From Paenalicyclobacillus ferrooxydans (lineage in GTDB: Bacteria > Bacillota > Bacilli > Alicyclobacillales > Alicyclobacillaceae), in assembly GCF_001399675.1 (NCBI RefSeq), contig NZ_LJCO01000082.1, forward strand, positions 1-64,000: 64,000 nt of DNA, given 5' to 3'. The translations under genes and the position numbers were made by a program. How positions within the stretch are numbered: the stretch's first letter is position 1; every line of letters begins with the position of its first letter. Below are positions 16,294-24,956 of this stretch, piece after piece. Below the pieces are notes generated by a model. It was not told where the DNA came from and did not search any database. It saw nothing but the letters and a program-made list of their open reading frames with translations.

Positions 16294-17481
16294 GTGGGGG
16301 TTAGAGGTTTGCCTGAAACAGAAGTATCTCGTTCATCCGTTGTGTCGTTCAATCGTCGAGCGGTCTTTTCTCTAAGTGGAACACATTTTCTTAACGACCT
16401 TGTCACGAGCGGGATGGTTCCAGCTCTTGTGGTCATGTATAAACATGCTCTTCACCTTAATTATACGCAGTCTACGTTAGTTGTGTTGGTATCTTACTTA
16501 ACGTCCTCAGTTATGCAACCTATTTTTGGAACACTTACCGACAAGAAGCCGCGCGTTTGGCTGTTGGGGGCAGGGGTTTTTCTAGCGGTTCTCGGGTTGG
16601 CCCTAACTGGTTTTGTCCATAGCTTGCCTTGGTTGCTCATCTGTATTGCGATTTCCGGACTGGGATCTGGTGCTTTCCATCCTGAGGCATCACGTGGAAC
16701 CCACCTGGCTGCAGGCTCTAGGCGTGGAATGGCACAGTCGATTTTTCAGGTTGGCGGGAACGCGGGTCAGGCATTCGGCCCCTTAATGATCCCACTATTT
16801 CTCGCCAGTACAGGACTGAAAGGGCTGCTTTGGTTCATTCCAGTCGCTATCCTGGCACTTGGACTCGGCGCACAGATTACACCGTGGCTGAATCGGCGGG
16901 TTGCGGAGTCAGCAGGCCGGCGTCGACAGATAACAGGGGAGAACAACATCCCAGGTGTCATTGTGCTCGTTATCATCATCATTCTTCGTTCCTGGTGCCA
17001 GGTTGGTGTGGTGGTGTTTTTGCCCTTTTATTTTCACAACTTATCCATCCAAACCTCAGAGCTGTTTAATTTCGTTTTCATGGGTGCGGGGGCATTAGGT
17101 ACGTTTATCGGCGGTGTGGTTTCCGACCGGATCGGCCAGAAGCGCTTAATGATGTTATCGATGTTGATTGCAACACCTTTTGCGCTGCTGTTCCCCCATA
17201 CACATGGGGTAGTGGCCGTCCTTGTACTGTTGTTCTTTGGATTTAGCGTATTGTCATCATTCGCCGTGACCGTCGTATTAATGCAGATGCTGTTGCCGAA
17301 AAACATTGCGCTTGCCTCTGGGTTATCAATTGGGTTTGGCGTTGGGGCAGGGGGGATTGGGGCCACGTTCTTGGGGGGAATCTCGGACTTGTTTGGTGTG
17401 CCAACGGTATTTGCGATTTTGTCATTCCTGCCCCTCATCGGTGCAGTTCTTTCAGCATTTTTACCTCGAGCACAGAAGTAA
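16294..17481 (+). CDS. MFS transporter, fosmidomycin-resistance (Fsr) type
   Basis: The 395-residue inner-membrane efflux protein has 12 predicted helices. Diagnostic stretches of the Fsr/YfnC-like group are GTHFLNDL near the N-terminus, the loop GTLTDKKPR, and GSGAFHPEASR (about 127-137), which is characteristic of fosmidomycin-resistance proteins. It should export a small drug or metabolite using the proton gradient. The GTG at 16294 and a TTG at 16309 are both possible starts, with no strong Shine-Dalgarno to decide. The gene ends at a good terminator. Confidence 0.88.
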   Translation: MGVRGLPETEVSRSSVVSFNRRAVFSLSGTHFLNDLVTSGMVPALVVMYKHALHLNYTQSTLVVLVSYLTSSVMQPIFGTLTDKKPRVWLLGAGVFLAVLGLALTGFVHSLPWLLICIAISGLGSGAFHPEASRGTHLAAGSRRGMAQSIFQVGGNAGQAFGPLMIPLFLASTGLKGLLWFIPVAILALGLGAQITPWLNRRVAESAGRRRQITGENNIPGVIVLVIIIILRSWCQVGVVVFLPFYFHNLSIQTSELFNFVFMGAGALGTFIGGVVSDRIGQKRLMMLSMLIATPFALLFPHTHGVVAVLVLLFFGFSVLSSFAVTVVLMQMLLPKNIALASGLSIGFGVGAGGIGATFLGGISDLFGVPTVFAILSFLPLIGAVLSAFLPRAQK

Positions 17482-17515
17482 CCAAAACCTGAATTCACGA
17501 TGCAGCCCGTTGTCA

Positions 17516-17553
17516 AGGTGCCAAGGATTTCCGTCCTGGCACCTGTTATTTTT
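17516..17553 (+). terminator. intrinsic terminator after the MFS gene
   Basis: AGGTGCCAAGGA (17516-17527) pairs with TCCTGGCACCT (17534-17544), leaving one bulged A. A T-rich tract (TTATTTTTG) follows. Confidence 0.82.
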
Positions 17554-17601
17554 GTTACCAGCAGAACAAGTACGCATGCGGCACAGAAAGACGACGGTGT
17601 A

Positions 17602-18081
17602 TCAGTTTTGCTGTTGTGTGGCGTTCTCAAGGGACTGTCGTAAATGATATTTGTACCACTTTGAACCGGGGTAGGTATGTCCCGTGGGTGCTATCGCTAC
17701 TGTTGAAATACTCGAGATGGCAAAGATAAACGATAGACCTGCCATAGCAAGGTGCGTCATGATGATGCCCCATTTTGTTTTCCGGCGCTTAAAGTCGTAG
17801 CGAAAGAAAAAGTACAGCCCTGATAAAAGTGTCAGTGCCACGAGCGCAAATGAGATGCATGCAAAGACGATGGAAAACACGTTGACATGAGCAGACGTGG
17901 TAAACATTTTGACAATGAGAATGGCGAATAAGATAGTCGTCACAGCAGCAGCCGTAATGTGGCACGCGACGAGCACGAGCGGATAGTAAACTTTAATGCG
18001 AAAGGTATAGCCAGAAAACAGATACAGCCCGAACAGTGATGTTATAATAAAGGCTGTTAGTGTCACTTGCCACAAAAGCAC
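17602..18081 (-). CDS. four-helix membrane protein of unknown function
   Basis: The 159-residue protein has four hydrophobic helices (about 5-22, 35-57, 67-92, 105-129) and a short basic C-terminal tail. Histidines fall in or near helices 2 and 4 (LVACHITAAAV, IMTHLAMAG), a layout seen in small heme-binding cytochrome b561-like proteins. I do not recognise the family, and heme binding is only a possibility. The GTG start has AAGGAGGG nine bases upstream. Confidence 0.7.
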   Translation of the reverse strand: MLLWQVTLTAFIITSLFGLYLFSGYTFRIKVYYPLVLVACHITAAAVTTILFAILIVKMFTTSAHVNVFSIVFACISFALVALTLLSGLYFFFRYDFKRRKTKWGIIMTHLAMAGLSFIFAISSISTVAIAPTGHTYPGSKWYKYHLRQSLENATQQQN

Positions 18082-18203
18082 TTCAAAGTTCCCTCCTTCT
18101 TACATTTCCCAGAATATGAACTAGTGTATTCCTCTGACGGTGCACCATCAAGCCTTTTCTACTCCCATTTGCAAATTGACTCGACTGTACGGATTCGAAA
18201 GAA

Positions 18204-18231
18204 TTTAAAGTATTCACACATCTGTTATAAT
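18204..18231 (+). promoter_or_regulatory. extended -10 promoter for the PsiE-like gene
   Basis: A perfect TATAAT (18226-18231) is preceded by TGT (18223-18225), an extended -10 element. TTTAAA (18204-18209) stands 16 bases upstream as a weak -35. The start codon lies about 130 bases downstream. Confidence 0.55.
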
Positions 18232-18361
18232 ACACATAAATTGATTTCGATCTGTATATATACAGACCAACTCGTGAAAGACGAAGACGTTCAAGATCTG
18301 CACTGTCCACCCCATGTCAACCACTTGTTTCAACTACCCAACGCAGGGAGGAAACGAAGCC

Positions 18362-18844
18362 GTGCATCGTTTCACAGTAAAGTTGTCAAAATGGATTGAG
18401 TCTCTCATACGAATTTTTGAGATCATCCTGTCCCTCTTCCTTATCGTTGGGGTTGTCTCTGCATGCGTGATGATGGTGCTGAGTTTGCGAGGCGTGTTCT
18501 TGCGGGGTACGGTCAGTTCACTCCAGCAGTTTTTGGACGATGCGCTGCTGTACATCATTGGTCTTGAGGTCGCCCTTATGTTGATTAAACGAGATCCGCA
18601 TCTGGTTACGGATATCCTTATTTTTGCCATCGCAAGAAAGATGATTGTTACGATGCAATCCGGGATTGACTTCTTTCTTGGTTCGCTAGCCATTCTCTTG
18701 CTGTATGTTGTGAAGTGCTATGGCATCAGCTGTATCTTGCTGCCGCGACGACTGTGGGCGAACCTGTCACAACGAGAAGGAAATATTGAGAACCCGCCTA
18801 GTTCTTCGTCTGAGTCCTCCACCACAAAATCTACAAACTCTTAA
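18362..18844 (+). CDS. PsiE-like phosphate-starvation-inducible membrane protein
   Basis: The 160-residue protein has four predicted membrane helices and matches the PsiE family, whose enteric founder is induced by phosphate starvation but has no known activity. Helpful stretches are FLDDALLYIIGLEVALMLIKRDP (about 51-73), typical of the family core, and ILIFAIARKMI. The tail is serine/threonine-rich. The GTG at 18362 is preceded by GGGAGG ten bases upstream; an earlier ATG would add 16 residues without a site. A secreted phosphoesterase and a two-component system follow on the same strand. Confidence 0.78.
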   Translation: MHRFTVKLSKWIESLIRIFEIILSLFLIVGVVSACVMMVLSLRGVFLRGTVSSLQQFLDDALLYIIGLEVALMLIKRDPHLVTDILIFAIARKMIVTMQSGIDFFLGSLAILLLYVVKCYGISCILLPRRLWANLSQREGNIENPPSSSSESSTTKSTNS

Positions 18845-18918
18845 CATCTAATCAATAGTCTTTTATCTCTCTTGCATCGTAAATTTACAAATCCTCTGTA
18901 AGATTTGGGTCGTGATAA

Positions 18919-18932
18919 GCGTGTTTACACGC
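18919..18932. promoter_or_regulatory. palindrome GCGTGT-TT-ACACGC before the phosphoesterase
   Basis: A 6-bp inverted repeat with a 2-base centre lies about 38 bases before the phosphoesterase start, close to where a repressor would act. A second pair, CAAATC/GATTTG, sits just upstream (about 18889-18908). No typical TTAACA Pho-box series is visible. Confidence 0.3.
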
Positions 18933-18969
18933 TGGACACAGATGCAAATTCCAAGGAGGTATCTTGTTT

Positions 18970-20841
18970 ATGCGGCGTAGTTTAAAGCTGTCCGCGGCAG
19001 TGGCTGCAACCCTAGCTTTGTCTGCCGTGCCTGTCTTTGCAAGTGTGTCTGGAGCAGGTCAAGGTGCTGCTCTATCGAGCCACTTTGCGGTGAGTCACAT
19101 TCCTGCGACAACCACTCCGATTAAACATGTAGTTGTCATCTTTGGCGAGAATGTATCATTCGACCACTACTTTGGTACCTATCCAAACGCAACAAACCCG
19201 GCAGGTGAGCCTCCCTTTTATGCAGCTCCAGGAACTCCGTCTGTTAACGGCTTGACACCGTCTCTGCTTTCGAACAATCCAAACGGTGTCAATCCGCAAC
19301 GTCTCGGGCCCAGTCAAGCAATGACGGGCGATATGGACCATGGTTATTCCGCAGAGCAAAAGGCGTTTGACAACGGCCTGATGGACAACTTTGTGAACGC
19401 GACGGGTCACGGTGACAAGACTGTGATGGACTACTATGATGGCAACACCGTCACCGCTCTCTGGAATTATGCGCAGCACTTTGCAATGAGCGATGAGTCG
19501 TTTGGCACTACGATGGGACCATCGAGTCCGGGGGCAATTAACCTGATTTCTGGTCAAACACACGGAGCGATTGCATTTAGTGGAAACTCCACAACCCCAA
19601 ACCCCACTGCCTTGAAACCAGGAGACAAGGGATATCCCACTTGGGCCCTGAACCAAAACGGAACCTTGTTCAGCGACGTTGACCCGTACTTTGACAAAGC
19701 TTCAAAAGGTACAACGATTGAAATGACCGGTAAAAACATTGGTGACCTGCTGAATGCGAAGGGTATCACTTGGGGCTGGTTTGAAGGTGGATTTGCAAAC
19801 CCGACGGCGCAGCACAAAAACGTTGGCGGGAAAGAGGTCACCGACTACATTCCACATCACGAACCGTTCCAGTTCTATGCATCCACGTCGAATCCGAACC
19901 ACCTGCCGCCAAGCTCTGTAACGATGATTGGCAAGACGGACCAGGCGAATCACCAGTACGATATGACCAACTTCTGGCAGGCAGTGAATGCCGGAAATAT
20001 GCCCGCAGTCAGCTTCCTGAAGGCGCCCGGGTATCAGGACGCTCACGCTGGCTACTCCGATCCGTTGGATGAACAGCAGTTCGTGGTTGACACCATCAAC
20101 AAACTCGAACAGTCACCAGACTGGAGCAGCACTGCGGTTATCATCAACTACGATGACTCTGACGGCTGGTACGACCATGTCATGAGCCCGATTATTAACG
20201 GATCGAATGACCCAGCACAGGATGTCCTTGGCATGGTGAACGGGAAATACGCCGGGAACGCAACCATAATGGGGGGTTATCAAGATCGGATGGGATATGG
20301 TCCGCGCCTGCCATTGATGGTTATCTCGCCTTACTCCAAGCGGAATTATGTGGCAAACACGGTCAGCGACCAGAGTTCTATCCTGCGCTTCATTGAAGAC
20401 AACTGGAACCTTGGCCGTATCGGCGACGGATCTTATGACGCAATTGCTGGCAGTCTGATGAACATGTTCGACTTCAGCCATGGTCCTTCGAACACGAAGC
20501 TCTTCCTTAATCCGTCCACTGGCGAACCGATGCCGCAAGTGACGCCGTTTATGGTGAGTGGACAGACGTACATGAGCATTTATGACATTGCGCAAATGGC
20601 TGACTTCGGATTCACACAGTCTAAGCATGACTTGCAGTTTGTCTACAACAACCAGATTGTGACTGTCCCATTTCATGGCAACACGATTCAGGTAAACGGT
20701 CAGGACGTCAAGCTGGACGCCAACATGGTTGGAAGGGACGGTCAGTTGTGTCTGCCTATCGCTTCCTTTGCGCACGTTCTTGGGGCAAGTGTCAGTCAAA
20801 GCAGCAGTTACGGCGTCACGTGGATTCCGCCGCAAAACTGA
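18970..20841 (+). CDS. secreted phosphoesterase (phospholipase C / acid phosphatase family) with stalk domain
   Basis: The 623-residue exported protein has a signal peptide (MRRSLKLSAAVAATLALSA, cleavage near VFA-S). The catalytic part (about 45-500) belongs to the PF04185 phosphoesterase family, with an N-terminal metal/nucleophile motif VVIFGENVSFDHYFGTYP and the later VIINYDDSDGWYDH, SPYSKRNYV and FIEDNW motifs. The usual threonine or serine near ENxSFD makes phospholipase C or acid phosphatase activity likely. Residues from about 525 form a copper-amine-oxidase-N-like (stalk) domain often used for surface display. AAGGAGGT (18953-18960) favours the ATG at 18970. Neighbours suggest phosphate scavenging. 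Confidence 0.9.
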   Translation: MRRSLKLSAAVAATLALSAVPVFASVSGAGQGAALSSHFAVSHIPATTTPIKHVVVIFGENVSFDHYFGTYPNATNPAGEPPFYAAPGTPSVNGLTPSLLSNNPNGVNPQRLGPSQAMTGDMDHGYSAEQKAFDNGLMDNFVNATGHGDKTVMDYYDGNTVTALWNYAQHFAMSDESFGTTMGPSSPGAINLISGQTHGAIAFSGNSTTPNPTALKPGDKGYPTWALNQNGTLFSDVDPYFDKASKGTTIEMTGKNIGDLLNAKGITWGWFEGGFANPTAQHKNVGGKEVTDYIPHHEPFQFYASTSNPNHLPPSSVTMIGKTDQANHQYDMTNFWQAVNAGNMPAVSFLKAPGYQDAHAGYSDPLDEQQFVVDTINKLEQSPDWSSTAVIINYDDSDGWYDHVMSPIINGSNDPAQDVLGMVNGKYAGNATIMGGYQDRMGYGPRLPLMVISPYSKRNYVANTVSDQSSILRFIEDNWNLGRIGDGSYDAIAGSLMNMFDFSHGPSNTKLFLNPSTGEPMPQVTPFMVSGQTYMSIYDIAQMADFGFTQSKHDLQFVYNNQIVTVPFHGNTIQVNGQDVKLDANMVGRDGQLCLPIASFAHVLGASVSQSSSYGVTWIPPQN

Positions 20842-20947
20842 TGCTTTCGGCAATGTGAATCGTTAACAGTGCATCACTCGATCCCGTCCCCGGGCTGATA
20901 AGCACAACTTCACAGCAGTTTGAGACCTGTCAGGAGCTGTCAGGAGA

Positions 20948-20970
20948 GTGGTCTGACACAGTCAGACCAC
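20948..20970. terminator. hairpin between phosphoesterase and response regulator
   Basis: GTGGTCTGAC (20948-20957) pairs perfectly with GTCAGACCAC (20961-20970) around a 3-base loop. A T-run comes only 24 bases later, so it is a plausible but imperfect terminator. CTGTCAGGAG is duplicated just before it. Confidence 0.55.
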
Positions 20971-21105
20971 TTCTCTGGACCTGCGCTTCTGCCTTTTTTG
21001 GATTCTCCATACAAACACCACAACTCGCCGATGGATCTGGGACAAGTTATCGTTAAACTATAATTAGAGAAAAATCGACGAAGTTTGTGAAAGGGGAATC
21101 CCCAC

Positions 21106-21804
21106 ATGGGAACAAGTATCCTCATCGTCGATGACGAACCGAAGGTAATCGACGTCATCAAACCATTCCTTGAAAGCGAAGGATTTACGGTTTCGACAGC
21201 TGGTACAGGCCAAGAAGCACTGCGACGAGTCGATGAAGTAAATCCTGATATTGTTATTTTGGATTGGATGCTTCCAGAGCGCAGCGGACTGGACGTTTGT
21301 CGCGAGTTGCGACAAACGGGGCGTCCCATTGGCATTATCATGCTTACGGCGCGAACTGAAGAAACGGATCGCGTTGTGGGCCTTGAAATGGGCGCTGACG
21401 ACTACATGCCAAAACCCTTCAGTTTGCGAGAGTTGTTGGCGAGAGTTCGGGCGGTTCTGCGACGCATTCAAAGTATCCCAGCGGCGGAGGAAGAGACGGG
21501 GATTATCCGGCGCGGGGACCTGACGATTGACGAGAGCAAGTATCGTGTCTGGAAGAAGGACGAAGAGATTATCCTGACGCCGGCAGAGTTCCAAATTCTG
21601 CTCACCCTGGCCTCACGGCCTGGTGTTGTATACAGCCGTCTGCAGCTCCTGAAAGCTACGCTTGGAGACGCGTATCTGAATTACGAGCGGACGATTGACA
21701 GCCATATCAGTCACCTGCGCAAGAAGATTGAAGATGACTCGACCAACCCGCGCTACATCAAGACTGTGCACGGTATCGGCTACAGGTTCGGCGAGGATTC
21801 ATGA
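21106..21804 (+). CDS. OmpR/PhoB-family response regulator
   Basis: The 232-residue regulator has a receiver domain (about 4-115) with the acidic pair D9-D10, phosphoacceptor D53 (VILDWMLP), T81 (LTARTEE) and K103 (MPKPFS). A winged-helix DNA-binding domain follows (about 135-229), with LTPAEFQILLTLASRPGVVYSR and VHGIGYRF. It should be activated by the kinase whose gene overlaps it by four bases. Its place next to a PsiE-like gene and a secreted phosphoesterase makes phosphate or envelope control likely, but the signal is not readable from sequence. Confidence 0.95.
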   Translation: MGTSILIVDDEPKVIDVIKPFLESEGFTVSTAGTGQEALRRVDEVNPDIVILDWMLPERSGLDVCRELRQTGRPIGIIMLTARTEETDRVVGLEMGADDYMPKPFSLRELLARVRAVLRRIQSIPAAEEETGIIRRGDLTIDESKYRVWKKDEEIILTPAEFQILLTLASRPGVVYSRLQLLKATLGDAYLNYERTIDSHISHLRKKIEDDSTNPRYIKTVHGIGYRFGEDS

Positions 21805-23183
21805 AAGTCCGTCAAAAACTCTTTGCGGCAATGGCCGCACTCGTGTTCATGACGAGTGTAGCCTTCTTTACGCTGTCCCATGGGTATCTGTCGGGGCTGT
21901 TCCGAGAGTATGCGCAAGCTGCTCGAGAGGGCGATGCGGAGACGTGGGCGACGCTTCTCGAGAACTACTATCAATACAATGGCGATTCGTGGGCTGGTGT
22001 AGATGCGTATATCTATCGCTTGTTCGGATCGCGGTCAAATGTCGGACAAGTCGCCTCTCTGATACTGTACGATGCACAGGGAGAAGTGATCGTCCAGACC
22101 GCGCAGAGTCCCCCCGACGGAACTGACGGGCAGTCTCCGTCTCATAGTGACTCTGGACTGGTTGAGGCACCTATCATCGTGAACGGCACAAAGGTTGGGG
22201 ACCTTCAGATTCATGACCGAGGCATCGAGGGACTCACCAAAGTGGAGCGCACTGTTTTGCACTCGGCCACGCTGGCGACGGTATCTGGCACGGTTGTGAC
22301 GGGATTGTTGGCACTGTTGATGGGAGCGTGGTTTACCCGTTGGATGACCAAACCGCTCCAACTCGTTATGCAAGGGCTGCGTAGAATTGGGGCTGGCGAA
22401 CTGGAAGCGAAGGTCATGGTCAACAGTAAAGATGAGTTTGGTGAAGTTGCGGAAGCATTTAACGAGATGACCAGTAAATTGTCCCGCACAGAACAGGCGA
22501 GGCGACACTTGGTTGCCGACGTGGCACATGAGTTACGGATGCCGCTGACTGTCATGCAGGGGCAACTTGAGCTGATTCAACAAGGGTTAAAACCGGCTGA
22601 CCCGGAGTCTTTGTTGCCTATTCAAGACGAGGTCTTCCGACTGACACGTCTCGTACAGGACTTGCACCAACTGAGTCTTGCGGAGGTCGGCAAGCTGTCC
22701 CTTGTCAAAAAGCAGGTGTATCCGGGACAACTAGTGGAGCGGATCGCCGATAACTTTGACATTGAGTTTGAAGATAAAAATATCACGCTCCAGATAGAGA
22801 ACCATTTTCCGGCCGACTTGACCGTGACGGTCGACCCCGACCGGATTACCCAGGTTTTCGTCAACCTCCTAGGAAACGCCTTGCGTTATACCCCGGAGGG
22901 GGGAGCGGTCCGCATCGATGTTGAACGGGACGGAAACCAGTTTCGCACATCGATTGCAGACACAGGTCCCGGCATTGGTGCGGACCACCTGACGCATATT
23001 TTTGACCGGTTCTATCGAGCTGATGAGGACCGATCTCGGGAGACAGGAGGCACAGGACTCGGTCTTGCCATTGCGAAGGAGTTTGTGGAAGCACACAGTG
23101 GACGCATTGCAGTGGATAGCACCATTGGCAAAGGAACCGTGTTTACGGTCTGGCTGCCGCTTGACGCAGCAGGGACCGCATGA
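21801..23183 (+). CDS. sensor histidine kinase
   Basis: The 460-residue membrane kinase has two transmembrane helices (about 7-30 and 157-180) flanking an extracytoplasmic sensor region. A HAMP domain (about 181-234) is followed by a HisKA dimerisation domain with H243 in VAHELRMPLT and a HATPase domain containing NLLGNALRYTPEGG, DTGPGIG and GGTGLGLAI. The residue after HELR is methionine, where threonine or serine is usual for phosphatase activity, so dephosphorylation of the partner might be weaker. ATGA overlap couples it to the response regulator. Confidence 0.95.
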   Translation: MKVRQKLFAAMAALVFMTSVAFFTLSHGYLSGLFREYAQAAREGDAETWATLLENYYQYNGDSWAGVDAYIYRLFGSRSNVGQVASLILYDAQGEVIVQTAQSPPDGTDGQSPSHSDSGLVEAPIIVNGTKVGDLQIHDRGIEGLTKVERTVLHSATLATVSGTVVTGLLALLMGAWFTRWMTKPLQLVMQGLRRIGAGELEAKVMVNSKDEFGEVAEAFNEMTSKLSRTEQARRHLVADVAHELRMPLTVMQGQLELIQQGLKPADPESLLPIQDEVFRLTRLVQDLHQLSLAEVGKLSLVKKQVYPGQLVERIADNFDIEFEDKNITLQIENHFPADLTVTVDPDRITQVFVNLLGNALRYTPEGGAVRIDVERDGNQFRTSIADTGPGIGADHLTHIFDRFYRADEDRSRETGGTGLGLAIAKEFVEAHSGRIAVDSTIGKGTVFTVWLPLDAAGTA

Positions 23184-23370
23184 TTTAGGACTGTGATGTT
23201 GCTAGGTAGCGAACAGGTTTCGGGTCCTCCACACGATCTCCATATTTTTTACATATCCGTGTAACCACGGGGAGTGGTTGGACGGATAGTATGAACATGA
23301 GGTATCCTATCCGAAGTGTGAAAATTTTGGGTATCGAAAGGATGCTGGCGGGAGAAAGGGGAGGATTTCA

Positions 23371-24297
23371 ATCCCGAACATACCGAACTTATTCATTGCT
23401 GGGGCTGCTAAAGCGGGGACAAGTTCTCTGTACCACTACTTGACACAACATCCTGCCGTCTTCATGAGTCATATTAAGGAACCGCACTATTTGTGCAGTC
23501 ATCGTTTTCCCCCATCGTTCACGGGACCTGGGGATGAAGGGTTCAGTGACAACGTGGTTCGGAACGAGACGGACTATTTGAAGCTGTACTCGAATCCTGG
23601 CAACGCCACTGTACTCGGCGATGCATCCGTCTACTATCTGTACTACCCCGACACGCCGAGGTTGATTCGTGAACTGAATCCCGACGCGAAGGTTATTATT
23701 ATCTTGAGAAATCCCGTTGATAGAGCTTTTTCAGCGTACTCTCATACGGTTCGTGACGGTCGTGAAACGCTCAGTTTTGAACAGGCGCTCGAGCGTGAGC
23801 ACGAGCGCCGGGAGATGGGTTACCAGCCTCTGTGGTGGTATAAAGAGGTTGGCATGTACGCAGCCCAAGTGAAGCGCTACTTAGACACCTTTGATAGACA
23901 GCACCTTCGCATTTATCTTTACGAGGACTTAAAGGATATGAGCCGTGTGATAGGGGAGATTATCTCTTTTCTTGGTATCGATCAAGACGTGCCGATTGAC
24001 ACCTCAATCCGCCACAACGCCTCGGGTGTACCGCGTTCACGTTGGTTGTACAACTTCTTTGCCAAGCCTAATCCCTTGAAGAATGCCCTGAAGCCATTCC
24101 TACCTGCCAATGTACAGCATAAACTGGGAAACAAGGCAAAGAATATGACCTTGAAGCACCTGTCTCTACGTCCAGAGACAAGATTTCAACTAACAAAAGA
24201 ATTACAATCTGACATAAAGGTACTTGAGGGCCTAATAGGGCGCGACCTGTCTCATTGGGTCAGAGTGGATTCCCTAGGAGGAGCTATCGCGAAATGA
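23371..24297 (+). CDS. PAPS-dependent sulfotransferase with a non-standard start
   Basis: The protein (about 308 residues) transfers sulfate from PAPS to an unknown acceptor. The 5'-phosphosulfate loop GAAKAGTSSLYHYL is right at the N-terminus, and the 3'-phosphate site is IILRNPVDRAFSAYSH. The first standard start codon in the frame is a TTG at 23440, which would delete the PAPS loop. Upstream to the stop at 23287 the frame holds no ATG, GTG or TTG. GGAGG (23360-23364) points to the ATC at 23371 (spacing six); an ATT at 23365 is the other candidate. Translation from AUC or AUU would be unusual outside infC-like genes. It overlaps cysC by four bases. Confidence 0.87.
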   Translation: MPNIPNLFIAGAAKAGTSSLYHYLTQHPAVFMSHIKEPHYLCSHRFPPSFTGPGDEGFSDNVVRNETDYLKLYSNPGNATVLGDASVYYLYYPDTPRLIRELNPDAKVIIILRNPVDRAFSAYSHTVRDGRETLSFEQALEREHERREMGYQPLWWYKEVGMYAAQVKRYLDTFDRQHLRIYLYEDLKDMSRVIGEIISFLGIDQDVPIDTSIRHNASGVPRSRWLYNFFAKPNPLKNALKPFLPANVQHKLGNKAKNMTLKHLSLRPETRFQLTKELQSDIKVLEGLIGRDLSHWVRVDSLGGAIAK

Positions 24298-24926
24298 ATG
24301 AACAGAACCTGACCTGGCACCAAGGGCGCATCACAAAAGACGCACGTACACAGCTGAACGGTCACCGCGGACTGTGTATTTGGTTGACCGGACTTTCCGG
24401 TGCTGGGAAATCAACACTTGCAAATCGCCTCGAAGAGGAACTGTACCGTCGCGGGATCCACACCTATCTCCTTGATGGAGACAATGTTCGGCACGGATTA
24501 TGCGCTGATCTCGGTTTCTCCGAAGAGGACCGTAAGGAAAATATTCGCCGCGTCGCACACGTTGCAGGATTGTTCGTCGATTCAGGAGTTGTCGTTTTAT
24601 CCGCACTTATCTCTCCTTTTGAATCGGACCGAGAGCATGCAAGGGCCCAATTTGAAGACGGAGAGTTTGTCGAGGTTTACGTGGATTGCCCGGTAGACGT
24701 TTGTGCAGCCCGTGATCCGAAGGGCTTATATGATAAAGCAAAACGCGGAATCATTTCGAATTTTACCGGTATCTCAGCGCCGTACGAGCCCCCTGCTTTC
24801 GCGGATGTGACCGTGAACACTGCTTTGCAGTCTGTTGACGAATGTGTAGCTAAGGTTATGAAGTCGATTTTGCCAAAACTCGGTGTAAATGACGAGCAAG
24901 CCATCCTTGAGGAGTGCGAGGCCTAG
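24294..24926 (+). CDS. cysC: adenylylsulfate (APS) kinase
   Basis: The 210-residue P-loop enzyme phosphorylates APS to PAPS. Walker A is GLSGAGKS (33-40), followed by the family motifs LLDGDNVRHGLCADLGFS, DRKENIRRVAHVAG, ALISPFESDRE and KGLYDKAKRG. The ATG at 24294 overlaps the sulfotransferase stop (ATGA), with GGAGG upstream. No sulfate adenylyltransferase is nearby, and assimilatory genes are absent from the window. PAPS here is therefore most likely meant for the coupled sulfotransferase rather than for sulfate reduction. Confidence 0.96.
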   Translation: MNEQNLTWHQGRITKDARTQLNGHRGLCIWLTGLSGAGKSTLANRLEEELYRRGIHTYLLDGDNVRHGLCADLGFSEEDRKENIRRVAHVAGLFVDSGVVVLSALISPFESDREHARAQFEDGEFVEVYVDCPVDVCAARDPKGLYDKAKRGIISNFTGISAPYEPPAFADVTVNTALQSVDECVAKVMKSILPKLGVNDEQAILEECEA

Positions 24927-24956
24927 GATCGACCTCGCGCCTCCCTTTGGGCAACT

